DNA of 64,000 nucleotides from RFSX01 sp965230215 (lineage in GTDB: Bacteria; Bacteroidota; Bacteroidia; Chitinophagales; Saprospiraceae): contig CBDDKN010000001.1 of assembly GCA_965230215.1 (NCBI GenBank), forward strand, positions 1,550,001-1,614,000, given 5' to 3'. A program made the position numbers and the translations under genes. Of this stretch, positions 8,745-18,600 are shown piece after piece (the first letter of the stretch is position 1; each line of letters begins with the position of its first letter). The notes beneath the pieces are model-generated. The model was not told the DNA's origin. It saw only the letters and a program-made list of their open reading frames with translations, and ran no database searches.

Positions 8745-9335
8745 TTCTTCCAGTTTTGATTTAAGTTGTTGTACAGCTCTGAAGCGATGGCTTAATTTAT
8801 TTTTCTCTTCGTCGGTCAGCTCTGCAAAAGTTCTGTCATAGTTTTCAGGAATGAATATAGGATCATAACCAAAACCATTATTACCCTTCTTCTGCTCTCC
8901 GATTCTTCCATTGACCACGCCCTCCAGCATTTCAGCTTTTCCATCGATAATCAATGCAAAGACAGCTCTGAACCTGGCCCTCCTGTCAGAATGGCTTTCT
9001 AAGGCATTCAATAACTTGTCCATGTTATCTTCATCGCTGCGTTGCGTTCCGGCATATCTTGCAGAATACACACCAGGTGCCATGTCCAATGCCAGCACTT
9101 CCAGACCAGAGTCGTCAGAGAATACCGGTTTGCCAAACTTATCAAAGATGGTCTTGCTTTTAATAAGTGCGTTCTCCTCCAGGGTCTCCCCTGTCTCCTC
9201 AATTTCATCGTTGAAATCCAAGTCTTTCAAAGACAGGATTTCCAACCAAGGGAGGTCTAGCATCTTATTTATTTCTGAGAGTTTATGCGCGTTATGACTG
9301 GCAAATATTATCTGGAATTTCTTGTCCATCAACAT
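8724..9335 (-). CDS. rdgB: XTP/dITP diphosphatase, RdgB/HAM1 family
   Basis: This 203-residue enzyme hydrolyses non-canonical purine NTPs (ITP, dITP, XTP) to monophosphates, keeping them out of DNA and RNA. Family motifs are clear: IIFASHNAHKLSEI at the N-terminus (nucleotide binding), FSDDSGLEVLALDMAPGVYSARYAG (catalytic Asp region), GFGYDPIF, TFAEL and the C-terminal SHRFRAVQQL. The ATG at 9335 overlaps the stop of the upstream 143-residue gene (TAATG), with a second ATG two codons in at 9329; either could be used. The overlap suggests translational coupling with the small upstream protein. Confidence 0.95.
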   Translation of the reverse strand: MLMDKKFQIIFASHNAHKLSEINKMLDLPWLEILSLKDLDFNDEIEETGETLEENALIKSKTIFDKFGKPVFSDDSGLEVLALDMAPGVYSARYAGTQRSDEDNMDKLLNALESHSDRRARFRAVFALIIDGKAEMLEGVVNGRIGEQKKGNNGFGYDPIFIPENYDRTFAELTDEEKNKLSHRFRAVQQLKSKLEEIKKDLH

Positions 9336-9766
9336 TAAGACTTATTGAAAGCTTGCTGCAAGCTCGTCCAGAGTGCTTTCTTGTGTTTGTTATCTTCAGC
9401 CAGCTTACTTAACGCATGTGCCAATAGAATCGAATAGCTTTCTGTTTTATAAATGGTGTTTGCTCTAAAACCTGCGTTGAATCCAATCTCTTTTGGCCGA
9501 ACACCAAAACACAGCACATGATCTACAGATTCAGGCAATAGCTCAGATATGGCTACCTGTTGGCCGTCCTGTAATTTTATTACAAAAGCATTCTCTCCGA
9601 TACTGAATCCTATGGCTTTTAGAATATTGATCAGAAGCTCTTCCTGAGCTGCATAATCATCTTCTTTAACCACCACCACAAGCCTGGCATCAGCAGATAT
9701 TTCGAAGCCCTGCTGATCAGAATCAGGAATAATGTATACATCTGTGTTGATAAAGTAAGAATTCAA
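9335..9766 (-). CDS. Uncharacterised 143-residue protein coupled to rdgB
   Basis: There is no signal peptide or membrane segment, so it should be cytoplasmic. The order is a short N-terminal strand region, an acidic VVVVKEDDYAAQEELLINILKAIGF helix region, a central strand VLCFGVRPKEIGF and a C-terminal helical tail ending KKALWTSLQQAFNKS. The pattern of a LLNxILKAI helix, then FGV-P--IG, then a Trp-containing terminal helix recalls small hypothetical proteins of Bacteroidota that I have seen compared to the DNA polymerase III psi subunit, but I cannot confirm this. It lies directly upstream of rdgB with a one-base overlap, so the two are coexpressed. Function unknown. Confidence 0.6.
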   Translation of the reverse strand: MNSYFINTDVYIIPDSDQQGFEISADARLVVVVKEDDYAAQEELLINILKAIGFSIGENAFVIKLQDGQQVAISELLPESVDHVLCFGVRPKEIGFNAGFRANTIYKTESYSILLAHALSKLAEDNKHKKALWTSLQQAFNKS

Positions 9767-9854
9767 AATTTTTAATGGTTTATACTAAATACACAAAATA
9801 TAATTAAAGATATCCTTGTTAAATAATAGTCATGTAAAATAATATAAAAATCCC

Positions 9855-9862
9855 TACTTTTG
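9855..9862 (+). promoter_or_regulatory. -7 promoter box of ilvE
   Basis: TACTTTTG matches TAnnTTTG and sits 80 bases before the ilvE ATG. It lies inside a small perfect dyad (CCTAC, TTTT, GTAGG; 9853-9866), which could be an operator but is short enough to be chance. Confidence 0.55.
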
Positions 9863-9892
9863 TAGGACAAACGCGGAGGGCTTTCTCATCGC

Positions 9893-9946
9893 ATGAAACC
9901 AAGGCCCATATGCGATAATTTCCTCACCAAAAAAGACGTCAAATGA
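9893..9946 (+). CDS. Short upstream frame (17 codons) overlapping the ilvE start
   Basis: ATG at 9893 opens a 17-codon frame, MKPRPICDNFLTKKDVK, whose TGA shares bases with the ilvE start (ATGA, 9943-9946). It lies between the predicted transcription start near 9868 and ilvE, so it would be in the leader RNA. A 5-bp dyad (CGCAT at 9890-9894 with ATGCG at 9910-9914) covers its start codon. It holds single Ile (ATA), Leu and Val codons and is not a classic attenuator peptide rich in the regulating amino acid. Translational coupling to ilvE is the most likely role if it is translated at all. Confidence 0.35.
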   Translation: MKPRPICDNFLTKKDVK

Positions 9947-11004
9947 TTGAAACAGGACTCAAGATTATCAGAAACCAAAACTCTACTCTCGATCAGGTTG
10001 ATTTCAATAATATCCCTTTCGGCCGCATGTTTACAGATCACATGTTTGTGGCTGAATATAAAGATGGTGAATGGGGGGAAATGCGTATCCAACCATTTGG
10101 AAACTTTTCAATTCACCCAGCCAATATAGCCTGGCATTATGGACAGTCCATCTTCGAAGGTATGAAAGCCACAAAAGCCATTGACGGCACGCCAATGCTT
10201 TTCAGACCTGAAATGCACGCCAAGCGAATCAATAAATCTGCTGAAAGATTATGTATGCCGGCTTTTCCTGAAGATCGATTCATGGAAGCAGTATACGAAT
10301 TGGTAAAAATCGATGAAGGATGGATTCCACCTCAGGAAGGAAGTGCCCTTTATCTGAGACCATACATGGTGGCCATGGATGAGTTCATCGGTGTACAAGT
10401 GGCCAAGTCTTATATGTTTGCAATTTTCTGCTGCCCTGTTGGACCTTACTACAGCAAGCCGATTAAACTCAAAGCCGACCCGGTATATATCAGAGCAGCC
10501 ATGGGTGGTACGGGTGAAGCTAAAGCTGCCGGTAATTATGCAGGATCACTATATCCAGCACAACTGGCCAAGGAAGAAGGCTTTGATCAAATTATGTGGC
10601 TGGATGCCAAAGAGCATAAATATATTCAGGAGGTAGGAACCATGAATATCTTCTTTGTCATTGATGACACGGTGATTACGCCTCCTACATCAGGAACAAT
10701 CCTTAAAGGTATCACACGCGATTCAGCGCTTACCATACTTAAAGACAACAACTATAAGCTTGATGTAAGAGACATCACAATTGATGAGCTTATGCAAGCA
10801 GGGAAAGAAGGCAGACTGAAAGAAGTCTTCGGAACTGGTACAGCAGCTGTTATTGCCAACGTAAAAGGTATTGGATACAAGGGAGATTCAATCGAATTGG
10901 ATCCAGACAGCTACAAAGTGGCACCATTCCTGAAGGATACAATCAATGGTATCAGGTCTACAAGATTGGAGGACAGTTATAACTGGACCCTTCCGGTCAA
11001 ATAA
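9943..11004 (+). CDS. ilvE: Branched-chain amino acid aminotransferase
   Basis: This 353-residue fold-type IV PLP enzyme interconverts Leu, Ile and Val with their 2-oxoacids, using 2-oxoglutarate/glutamate, in the cytoplasm. Family markers are YGQSIFEGMKA (about 66-76), FRPEMHAKRINKSAERLCMP (about 88-107), the PLP lysine Lys194 in GEAKAAGNYAGS, and QEVGTMNIFFV (about 226-236) followed by the TSGTILKGITRDS phosphate-binding turn. Length is normal for the bacterial class-II form. A -7 box and a 17-codon upstream frame lie in the leader. A branched-chain 2-oxoacid dehydrogenase E1 and an Lrp-family regulator occur about 50 kb away in this window and act on the same metabolites. Confidence 0.95.
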   Translation: MIETGLKIIRNQNSTLDQVDFNNIPFGRMFTDHMFVAEYKDGEWGEMRIQPFGNFSIHPANIAWHYGQSIFEGMKATKAIDGTPMLFRPEMHAKRINKSAERLCMPAFPEDRFMEAVYELVKIDEGWIPPQEGSALYLRPYMVAMDEFIGVQVAKSYMFAIFCCPVGPYYSKPIKLKADPVYIRAAMGGTGEAKAAGNYAGSLYPAQLAKEEGFDQIMWLDAKEHKYIQEVGTMNIFFVIDDTVITPPTSGTILKGITRDSALTILKDNNYKLDVRDITIDELMQAGKEGRLKEVFGTGTAAVIANVKGIGYKGDSIELDPDSYKVAPFLKDTINGIRSTRLEDSYNWTLPVK

Positions 11005-11045
11005 GATGTTGATAATCCAGAATTAAGTCGTATACCTGTATAGCT

Positions 11046-11651
11046 ATGGAGTTAGTCTATTTGCTTGACCTTGCAGGTACTTTTGTCTTCGCCATCAGCG
11101 GCGTGCTCACCGCTATTGATAAGAAATTTGATTTGGTAGGTTCAACCATTATCGGCTTCGCTACCGCAATAGGCGGCGGCACAATCCGAGATGTACTCAT
11201 AGGCAAAACACCAGTGGGTTGGATGCAAGACACCAACTACGTACTGATGATCTTTATATCTGTTCCTATCTGTTACCTGTTTAAGAATACGATATTAAAA
11301 CTCAAAAAAGGTGTATTCCTATTTGACACAATTGGTATCGGCCTATTTACAATCCTTGGTATGCAGAAAACGCTATCTGCAGGACTGGAACCTATTATAG
11401 CCATCTTGATGGGAATCGTCTCTGCCGTGTTTGGTGGAATCGTCAGGGATGTATTGTGTAATGAAGTTCCACTCATCTTCAGAAAGGAAATATATGCCAC
11501 CGCTTGTCTTATCGGGGGTATGGTTTTCTTTGTATTTGATCAATACACCGAATTGCTTCCATTGAGTATGGTTGTATCCATGACCACTGTGATGGCCATC
11601 AGATATCTATCGGTTAAAAACAATTGGTCGCTCATTGTAAGAACTCCATAA
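11046..11651 (+). CDS. TRIC / UPF0126 family membrane channel
   Basis: This 201-residue integral inner-membrane protein has about seven hydrophobic segments built from two repeats. Each contains the family signature GGGTIRDVLIGKTPVGW (about residues 41-57) or FGGIVRDVLCNEVPLIF (about 128-144). The conserved G-G-x-x-R-D signatures define the PF03458 family, variously described as a trimeric cation channel homologue or a glycine transporter. The first hydrophobic segment begins at residue 3 without a cleavable signal. It follows ilvE by 41 bases on the same strand and may be read through from it. The substrate cannot be told from the sequence. Confidence 0.88.
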   Translation: MELVYLLDLAGTFVFAISGVLTAIDKKFDLVGSTIIGFATAIGGGTIRDVLIGKTPVGWMQDTNYVLMIFISVPICYLFKNTILKLKKGVFLFDTIGIGLFTILGMQKTLSAGLEPIIAILMGIVSAVFGGIVRDVLCNEVPLIFRKEIYATACLIGGMVFFVFDQYTELLPLSMVVSMTTVMAIRYLSVKNNWSLIVRTP

Positions 11652-11652
11652 T

Positions 11653-11683
11653 AAAAACAGGAGCCCGTTCAACAAGGCTCCTG
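11653..11683 (-). terminator. Terminator of the di-haem peroxidase gene
   Basis: CAGGAGCC (11658-11665) pairs perfectly with GGCTCCTG (11676-11683) around a 10-base loop. In the minus direction it is followed by TTTTT; in the plus direction the tail is poor in T. Confidence 0.75.
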
Positions 11684-11691
11684 AATCTTAA

Positions 11692-13632
11692 TCAATAATC
11701 AATTTGTCGTTTATCAAAATCAGCTATACCGAATTGCGGTAAGCTCACGTCTTGTTTTGAGAAACTTGAAGTATCAGTCAAACTGATCAAAAAAGATTTA
11801 ATACTACTAAGCTCATCTTTAGTCAATTCAAGTGGCGTATCTGGAAGCGTTTGGTTTTCCAGCTCAATGCCAATACCTGCTCCTCCACCCCTATTGTAAA
11901 AGTCAAGCACTTCATCTAGGGATTCATATACACCATTATGCATATAAGGACCTGTCAGTTCAGCGTTCCGGACAGTGGTTGTCTTAAAGGCAAACAGAAA
12001 ATGCTCAGCCTCATCAATCGCTCGTCCGCTAGCAATTCTTCCCGGATCAGGATCTACTTTAGCATTTATTGTATCAGCTTGTGCCGGTACACCTAATACT
12101 TCAGATTCAGATTCCAGATAATAAGGAGCTACAGTCCCATTAAATGTAGGAGCAAAATGACATGTTCCACATGCGGCTTTACCCATAAACAGATTATATC
12201 CCTTAATAACTTCTTCATCCATTACATCACTTTCTTTTCTTGCGTATTTATCAAATGGGCTATTCCAACTTGAAAGAGAAGCGACATAGGTCGCAAGAGC
12301 ATTGGAAATAGACCATGTAGAGATTCCATATTTATCTTTATCGCCATATGCCTGATCAAATAACTGAAGGTACTCCTCACTCATCTTCAATCGTTCAGCA
12401 AGCTCAACAAAGTCCATATTGAATTCTTTATCATCATAAACGACATGCTTAACCTGACGCTCAAGAGAGTATTCCCTTAAGTCATGAAAATATCTTTCTG
12501 AATAAACACTGTTGATAAGCGTAGGTGAATTACGCAAACTACTTACACCTTCTATGTTGGAGCGACTCTTTGCCAGGCCATCAGTAAATGCCTTATCAGG
12601 ATTGTGGCAAGTGGCACATGACATATTGAGATCTTTTGACAAAACGGGATCAAAGAATAGTGTCCTTCCAAGCTCTATCCTTCTTTCATTTCTAAGGTCA
12701 TCTTCTGGAATTAAAGCAAAGTAACTCTTCTTAAGAAAGTCGTCATCAAATGGTGTATTAGCATGATAATTGACTGCCATGGCCGTTGGGTCAACCTCAT
12801 CTGAAAATTCAATACTCAAGGCCTTGTGCAGTGAATAAATCTCAGCATAAATAGGATTTACATATTCCCTAAGAACATGCATACGATCCAAGGTATCAAA
12901 TTCATTATTAGACTTAAGATAGTCTATTAGTGCAGTCAGCTTACCTAGTAAGCTATCATGAATTTCATTTGCATTGAGTTGACTTGCAAATGAATCATAC
13001 AATTTAATATTCTTGATCAGTGCTTGTAATGACGCAATCGCCTCAGGTATTGCGTTAACAGATCCAGGTGTATCAAAGCCAGTTAAACCCAATGCATATA
13101 TTCGCCATACCTGATAACGTGTAGCCTCCATGACATATCTATGTTGAAAGCGCTTACTCTTCTCAATAATATATAGGTCATTCCAAAACTGCTTCAGTTT
13201 TTTACTAAGTGCTAGAATCTCAGCTCCGCTCGACTCAACTTCATCTGAAAAAATAATCTCATCAAGGGTTTGTAAACCATTCGGATTAATAATATTAATC
13301 CCTGGAGCTGATGTTTCCAATTTAGGCAATGGCGCACCATTGATATATTTGGTAACAGCCTCTCTCTGAAAATAGTCAAAGAAATGCTCTACCCGCTTGT
13401 AGCTTAATCGCGTCTCTATGATTTGTTTTTGAATTTGAGTAACGGAAGCCGTACCAGAATCAAATTGGATAGCCAGTTCTACCAGCTTATTTATTTCGTT
13501 GTTTGTTTTGATAAGATCATTCCTGTAATTTATTGATATTTCATCTAGAATATTGACTGCCGAACTATGATTAAGGAATAGCGGCAACAGAAATCCTGAT
13601 ATTAAAATTACAATACTGTATTTGTTTACCAT
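11692..13632 (-). CDS. Di-haem cytochrome c peroxidase (MauG/CcpA type) with imelysin-like N-terminal domain
   Basis: This 646-residue secreted protein has a signal peptide at the N-terminus. Residues about 30-290 are all-helical and resemble the N-terminal domain of Bacteroidota cytochrome-c peroxidases related to imelysin (YKRVEHFFDYF, YINGAPLPKLE). The C-terminal half is a peroxidase with haem motifs CATCH (Cys at about 337) and CGTCH (about 485), preceded by GRTLFFDPVLSKDLNMSC, and the C-terminal TVRNAELTGPYMHNGVY containing the Met/His region. It should reduce peroxide, or oxidise a partner, in the periplasm using electrons from cytochrome c or quinol pathways. Imelysin folds are linked to iron handling, so iron-dependent regulation is possible (inference). 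It follows the PhoX-like genes but has a terminator between. Confidence 0.9.
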   Translation of the reverse strand: MVNKYSIVILISGFLLPLFLNHSSAVNILDEISINYRNDLIKTNNEINKLVELAIQFDSGTASVTQIQKQIIETRLSYKRVEHFFDYFQREAVTKYINGAPLPKLETSAPGINIINPNGLQTLDEIIFSDEVESSGAEILALSKKLKQFWNDLYIIEKSKRFQHRYVMEATRYQVWRIYALGLTGFDTPGSVNAIPEAIASLQALIKNIKLYDSFASQLNANEIHDSLLGKLTALIDYLKSNNEFDTLDRMHVLREYVNPIYAEIYSLHKALSIEFSDEVDPTAMAVNYHANTPFDDDFLKKSYFALIPEDDLRNERRIELGRTLFFDPVLSKDLNMSCATCHNPDKAFTDGLAKSRSNIEGVSSLRNSPTLINSVYSERYFHDLREYSLERQVKHVVYDDKEFNMDFVELAERLKMSEEYLQLFDQAYGDKDKYGISTWSISNALATYVASLSSWNSPFDKYARKESDVMDEEVIKGYNLFMGKAACGTCHFAPTFNGTVAPYYLESESEVLGVPAQADTINAKVDPDPGRIASGRAIDEAEHFLFAFKTTTVRNAELTGPYMHNGVYESLDEVLDFYNRGGGAGIGIELENQTLPDTPLELTKDELSSIKSFLISLTDTSSFSKQDVSLPQFGIADFDKRQIDY

Positions 13633-13650
13633 GTCTTATCATTTTACTTT

Positions 13651-13684
13651 AAAAAAAACTGGAGACGGCTTTCACCATCTCCAG
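13651..13684 (-). terminator. Terminator downstream of the 635-residue PhoX-like gene
   Basis: CTGGAGA (13659-13665) pairs with TCTCCAG (13678-13684). In the minus direction the hairpin is followed by a run of eight T. Confidence 0.85.
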
Positions 13685-13705
13685 ATATTTTATAGACTAG
13701 AACCT

Positions 13706-15613
13706 TTACTGAACAATCAGTTTGTAGGATGTATTGTCAGAAGTTAGAATGTAGTAAATGCCCGGATCTAGATCGCTAACATCAACATTGTTCTTTGAAC
13801 GAACAACTTTAACTCTCTGTCCTGTAGCACTGTATATTGCAAAATCAATTGTTTCCGATAGGTAAACTATTCTTGTAGCAGGGTTTGGATAAACCTTTAG
13901 CGTTTCTAATAACTCATCATTAGGATCTTCCAAACTTGTAGTCTCAAGTTCTGCCCAACCGTTAATAGCCATCGTTAGTGAATGGTTGTAAGGAAACGGA
14001 TTTGTTGCGCTTGGGTGCTGAGAATTAACAAGAACCGTATTTTCATCAATCTGAATAGCACCTGTAATCTCCGCGCCTGCAGGAACCGCTGTTACTCTGA
14101 CCAAATCTTCAGCAGAGTTTTCCATCCCCATTTTAGCAGTGGAAAGCAAATACATTTCACAGAATCTGTTAGATACCCCTTCCGGTACTCGTCCATTAGA
14201 CGAACCATTCAAGTCTTCAAGTATCATCAAATAGCTCTCGCCATTTATCGTCACAACGTTGAGTCCATCCGGATTTGAAAGATGCTTATCTGGATAATCT
14301 GCTATACTTGGAGAAGCCTCGAAATAAGGACCACCATCTATCATCACACCTATCTCTTCAGTACCTGGATCATAATACCATACACGGCCATAATAATCTT
14401 GATGCGCAGGATCCATTGCACTCACACCAAATCTTTCCTGTGCAAGGCTTTCATGGAATGAAGCAGGCAATGCATTGGGATAATTTGCATTGACACCAGC
14501 AAATCTTACACCTGCACCAGAAGAACCATCTCTTCCTGTTTCTGTCCAGTATACAACTCCAGTAGCCTGATCGATTGTTACCCACTCATTACGCATGAAC
14601 ATGGTAGCACCTGCTTCCCAAGCTGCGTTGATAAGATTACCAAATACATTTTCAACAGACATTTCAAGCTCAACCCATTTTTGACCGGCAGGATTGTTTT
14701 CCTTGTATGCTTCAATGATAATATCATTGTTGAAATCCCAGGCTGTCGAAGCTGAAATTCTGATCCACGGAGCTGGAGAACTATCCATACCCAGGTATAC
14801 GTACATGCCATCATCAGAGATAGCACCACCTTCCCAGCCTCCTCGGCCCCAGTTGTATTGCTTTCTGATCGCAACAGCTTCCTTAGGATCGATTTCAACC
14901 ATATAGTTGAAGTTTTGATATTTTGGAATAGTCAACCCATCAACCATAGGAAACTCTGGCGTATTAATAGTAAACTCTGAAGTATCTCTTACACCATAAC
15001 CAGCATTTGACGGAGCTGGACTATGAGGGTTCCAACCAGCAGGATTTTGAGCAGGCTGGAATACACCATTATAAATTGAAGAAGTACTTGAACGGAACCA
15101 CTCCTCAGCTGTCCAGATTCTTCCGTTTGGTGCTGAAATACCAGCACAGTTCATTCCTGTTTCACCAACAGTATTAGCAAAGTCAACATTAAAGAAATGT
15201 CCATTTCTTCCATCAGAAAGTGTTTGCTCAAGAATTTCTATTTCTCCGTTCTGATTTTTGTCAACACGGAATGTGGTCATTCCCCCACCATCACCGATGC
15301 GGTCATCTTCATAAATTTGCTCATGGTTAACTGTAACCCAACCAAGTGATTGACCAGAATCATCCGGAGTCCAACCAATAAAGTCATGCCATTCTTTGGC
15401 AATAGCTCTACCTGCAGGGTTTCCATAAGTAGCTGTAGTCTCAACTATGTCATGTCCACCAACAAACAACACTTGAGTAGACAATGGTGAAGGAGGCATT
15501 AATACCTCAGTTGAGGCGTAATCCTCAACGTTGATTACTTCGTCAAAGACAACATATTGTGAATATGCGCTAACTGACAGTAATGCAAATAATAAGATAT
15601 ATAGATTTTTCAT
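13706..15613 (-). CDS. PhoX-like (DUF839) secreted protein with T9SS type A sorting domain
   Basis: This 635-residue protein has a signal peptide (MKNLYILLFALLSVSAYSQ) and a DUF839/PhoX-like beta-propeller core. It carries the PhoX-type signature MNCAGISAPNGRIWTAEEW with the conserved Cys156 and the EE pair at 170-171. In PhoX the equivalent Cys and Glu coordinate the Fe-Ca cluster (family knowledge), so phosphomonoesterase activity is plausible. The last about 75 residues are a T9SS sorting domain (KVYPNPATRIVYL... GIYYILTSDNTSYKLIVQ), so it is exported across the outer membrane and attached or released. It is a close duplicate of the C-terminal two-thirds of the protein encoded 18 bases upstream, and the two form an operon ending at a strong terminator. 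Confidence 0.85.
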   Translation of the reverse strand: MKNLYILLFALLSVSAYSQYVVFDEVINVEDYASTEVLMPPSPLSTQVLFVGGHDIVETTATYGNPAGRAIAKEWHDFIGWTPDDSGQSLGWVTVNHEQIYEDDRIGDGGGMTTFRVDKNQNGEIEILEQTLSDGRNGHFFNVDFANTVGETGMNCAGISAPNGRIWTAEEWFRSSTSSIYNGVFQPAQNPAGWNPHSPAPSNAGYGVRDTSEFTINTPEFPMVDGLTIPKYQNFNYMVEIDPKEAVAIRKQYNWGRGGWEGGAISDDGMYVYLGMDSSPAPWIRISASTAWDFNNDIIIEAYKENNPAGQKWVELEMSVENVFGNLINAAWEAGATMFMRNEWVTIDQATGVVYWTETGRDGSSGAGVRFAGVNANYPNALPASFHESLAQERFGVSAMDPAHQDYYGRVWYYDPGTEEIGVMIDGGPYFEASPSIADYPDKHLSNPDGLNVVTINGESYLMILEDLNGSSNGRVPEGVSNRFCEMYLLSTAKMGMENSAEDLVRVTAVPAGAEITGAIQIDENTVLVNSQHPSATNPFPYNHSLTMAINGWAELETTSLEDPNDELLETLKVYPNPATRIVYLSETIDFAIYSATGQRVKVVRSKNNVDVSDLDPGIYYILTSDNTSYKLIVQ

Positions 15614-15631
15614 TATTTACTTTTTTAGGTT

Positions 15632-18600
15632 TTACTCTATGATAAGAGTGTATAGTTTATTTTGATTAGTAAGTACATAGTACGTATCTGAAGCATATCC
15701 AGAGAAATCGATTGAGCTAACATTTCTCATCACGCTAACTCTTTCCTGCTCTGAATTATAAATAGCGATGTCTGCAGTTTCAGTCAGTTTCAATTCTCTT
15801 GAAGTTTCATTGATAGTAACTGTAGCCATTTCAGAATCTTTACCAGTGCTCTTAATATCCTCAACATTGACATCTGCCCATCCTGAGATAGCCATCGTCA
15901 ATGAATGGTTATAAGGGAATGGGTTCGTAGCATTAGGGTGCTGAGAATTTAATAGAATAGTATTCTCATCGATTTGAATGGCACCAGTGATCTCAGCTCC
16001 AGCAGGTACTGCAGTTACTCTTACCAAATCATCAGCACTTGCATTTCTAGCATCTGCTGGCAATAGATATAATTCACAAAGTCTATTAGAGATACCTTCT
16101 GGCATTCTACCATTAGATGTACCGTTCAAGTCCTCAGAAATCATAAGGAAATTGACTCCATCAATAGTGATCATATTAATACCATCAGGATTGGAAAGGT
16201 GTTTTTCCGGATAATCAGCCATTGCAGGAGAATCTGCATAGTAAGGTCCACCATCAATTACTACTCCTACTTCTTCAGTCGCCGGATCGTAGTAAAGGAC
16301 TCTTCCATAGTAATCCTGGTGACCTGCATCCAATGCGCTTACTCCAAATCTTTCTTGTGCAATGCCTTCATGGTGTGCAGCAGGAATCGCTTCAGGATAT
16401 GTTGCATTTACACCAGCAAATCTTACACCAGCACCTGAAGAACCATCTCTTCCTGTTTCTGTCCAGTATACCATGCCAGTTGCATTATCAATTGTAACCC
16501 ACTCATTTCTCATGAACATGGTAGCCCCAACAGACCAAGCATAGCTTGTTAATCCACCAAAGATGTTCTCTTCGTTCATTGGTACTTCAATCCATCTTTC
16601 ACCTTGTGCATTATCTTGCTTGTAAACTTCAACTATTCCATCTGTAAAGTCCCAAGGCGTATTTGCAGTAACTCTTACCCAAGGCGCAGGAGATCCATCG
16701 ATACCCAGGTAGGCATATTTACCATCTTCTGTAATGGCTCCACCTTCCCAGCCTGCACGGCCCCAGTTGTATTGTTTTCTAATCGCTCTGGCTTCCTTAG
16801 GATCAATTTCAACCATATAATTGAAGTTGTCATACTTAGGAATTGTCATTCCATCAATTAGAGGGAACTCGGGAGCATTAATAGTATACTCAGATGTGTC
16901 TCTTACACCATATCCCGCAGAACCTGGAGCTGGATTGTGTGGATTCCATGAATCAGGTCTGTCAGCTCCTCTGAAATTACCATTGTAAATAGACGAAGTG
17001 CTGGATCTGTACCACTCTTCTGCCGTCCAGATTCTTCCGTTTGGTGCTGAGATACCGGCACAGTTCATTCCTGTTTCGCCAACTGTGTTCACAAAGTCAA
17101 CATTAAAGAATTTACCAGTTCTACCGTCAGATAGTGTCTGATCCAAAACTTCTAGCTCACCATTTGATCCTCTATCGATTCTGAAAGCCGTCATTCCACC
17201 GCCATCACCTATCTTATCATCTCTGTAGATCATCTCGTGATTGACAGTTACCCAACCCAATGATTGACCAGTTTCATCTGGCGTCCAACCAATGAAGTCA
17301 TGCCATTCCTTAGCCACAGCCTGCCCTGCAGGGTTACCATAGGTAGCCGTAGTCTGCACGATGTCGTGACCACCAACAAAAACTACTTGAGTAGTTAGTG
17401 GAGATGGAGGCAATACAACTGTTTCAGTCTCATAATCACTGATGCTGATTTCTTCATCAAATACTTCCAGTTTTTGTGAAGCTTCCTCAACAGCAAATAC
17501 TGTTACTGTGCCACTCACTTCATTAGAAGTAATTAGTAAGTCTCTGCCATTTGGGCTATCCGCAGCAGCAATAAATACTGCATCCTCTGGTCCTATATCA
17601 CCATCTCTTTTTCCATAACCCGCATAGTAAGCATTAGCAGGATCTGATATATTATATATAAAGAAAGCATTTTGTCTTTCCAGTCCGATGAATGCAAATG
17701 TTTCGCCGTTCATCTCACCGATAGCTACTGATTCAGGTTCAGAAGCCTTATCATCAGCTCTGTTTTTTACATAGTTGTCAGGATCGTTCTCTAGAATTCT
17801 TCTTACAAATTCATTTCCGCTATCAAATACCTGGTTTCCATTCATGTCATAAATTGAGAATGAACGTGCACCATAAGAATAGATAACATCATGATCACCA
17901 TCACCATCAATATCACCATTAGCTGATGTTGTCTTAAGTCTTCCCAGTTGGTCTTCTGCTTGAATTTCAGCAGCGTTAGGAAATACTGTTGGATCTAAAA
18001 CCAAGTCATCAACTCTTTCTTCTTCGGAGTAACCATCATAGTCTCTAGCATCACCTTCATTGGCAGTGACGAAGTAGATCATTCCGTCAACCATATAACT
18101 CGCCATGCCATCAGGCTGATACATTCCGATTACATTTGGCCAAGGCATTACCTGGGGACCATTTGATCTGTCAGAAGCGTCAATACCGTTTTCTGGAAGA
18201 CTATAGTCTTTGTATCCAAGAGGTAGTATGGCGTCAATTGTTTCAGCTGCTACATTAATTCTCAGTACAGCATTGTTTTCTTGACAAGTGACAAATGCAT
18301 ATGAATCATCTGGAGAGATAGTTACATACTCTGGCTCAAGATCTTGAGCAGGAGTAGCATTGGGGCCGAATATTCTGACACCCGCAGCTCTTAATGCGTC
18401 AGCATCGTCAAACTGTCCAAGACCCAATTCATTGACAACACCATTTTCAGCACCAGCACTGATATCGATAATTGTAATTGAACCTTCAGGGTCTACAGTG
18501 TAATCATCACTTGGCTCACCCTCATTAGCACAGAAAATTTTATCGCCTGCATGAGTGAATGTAACCATGTCCGGGAGGAAGCCTGCATCGTAACCTGCTA

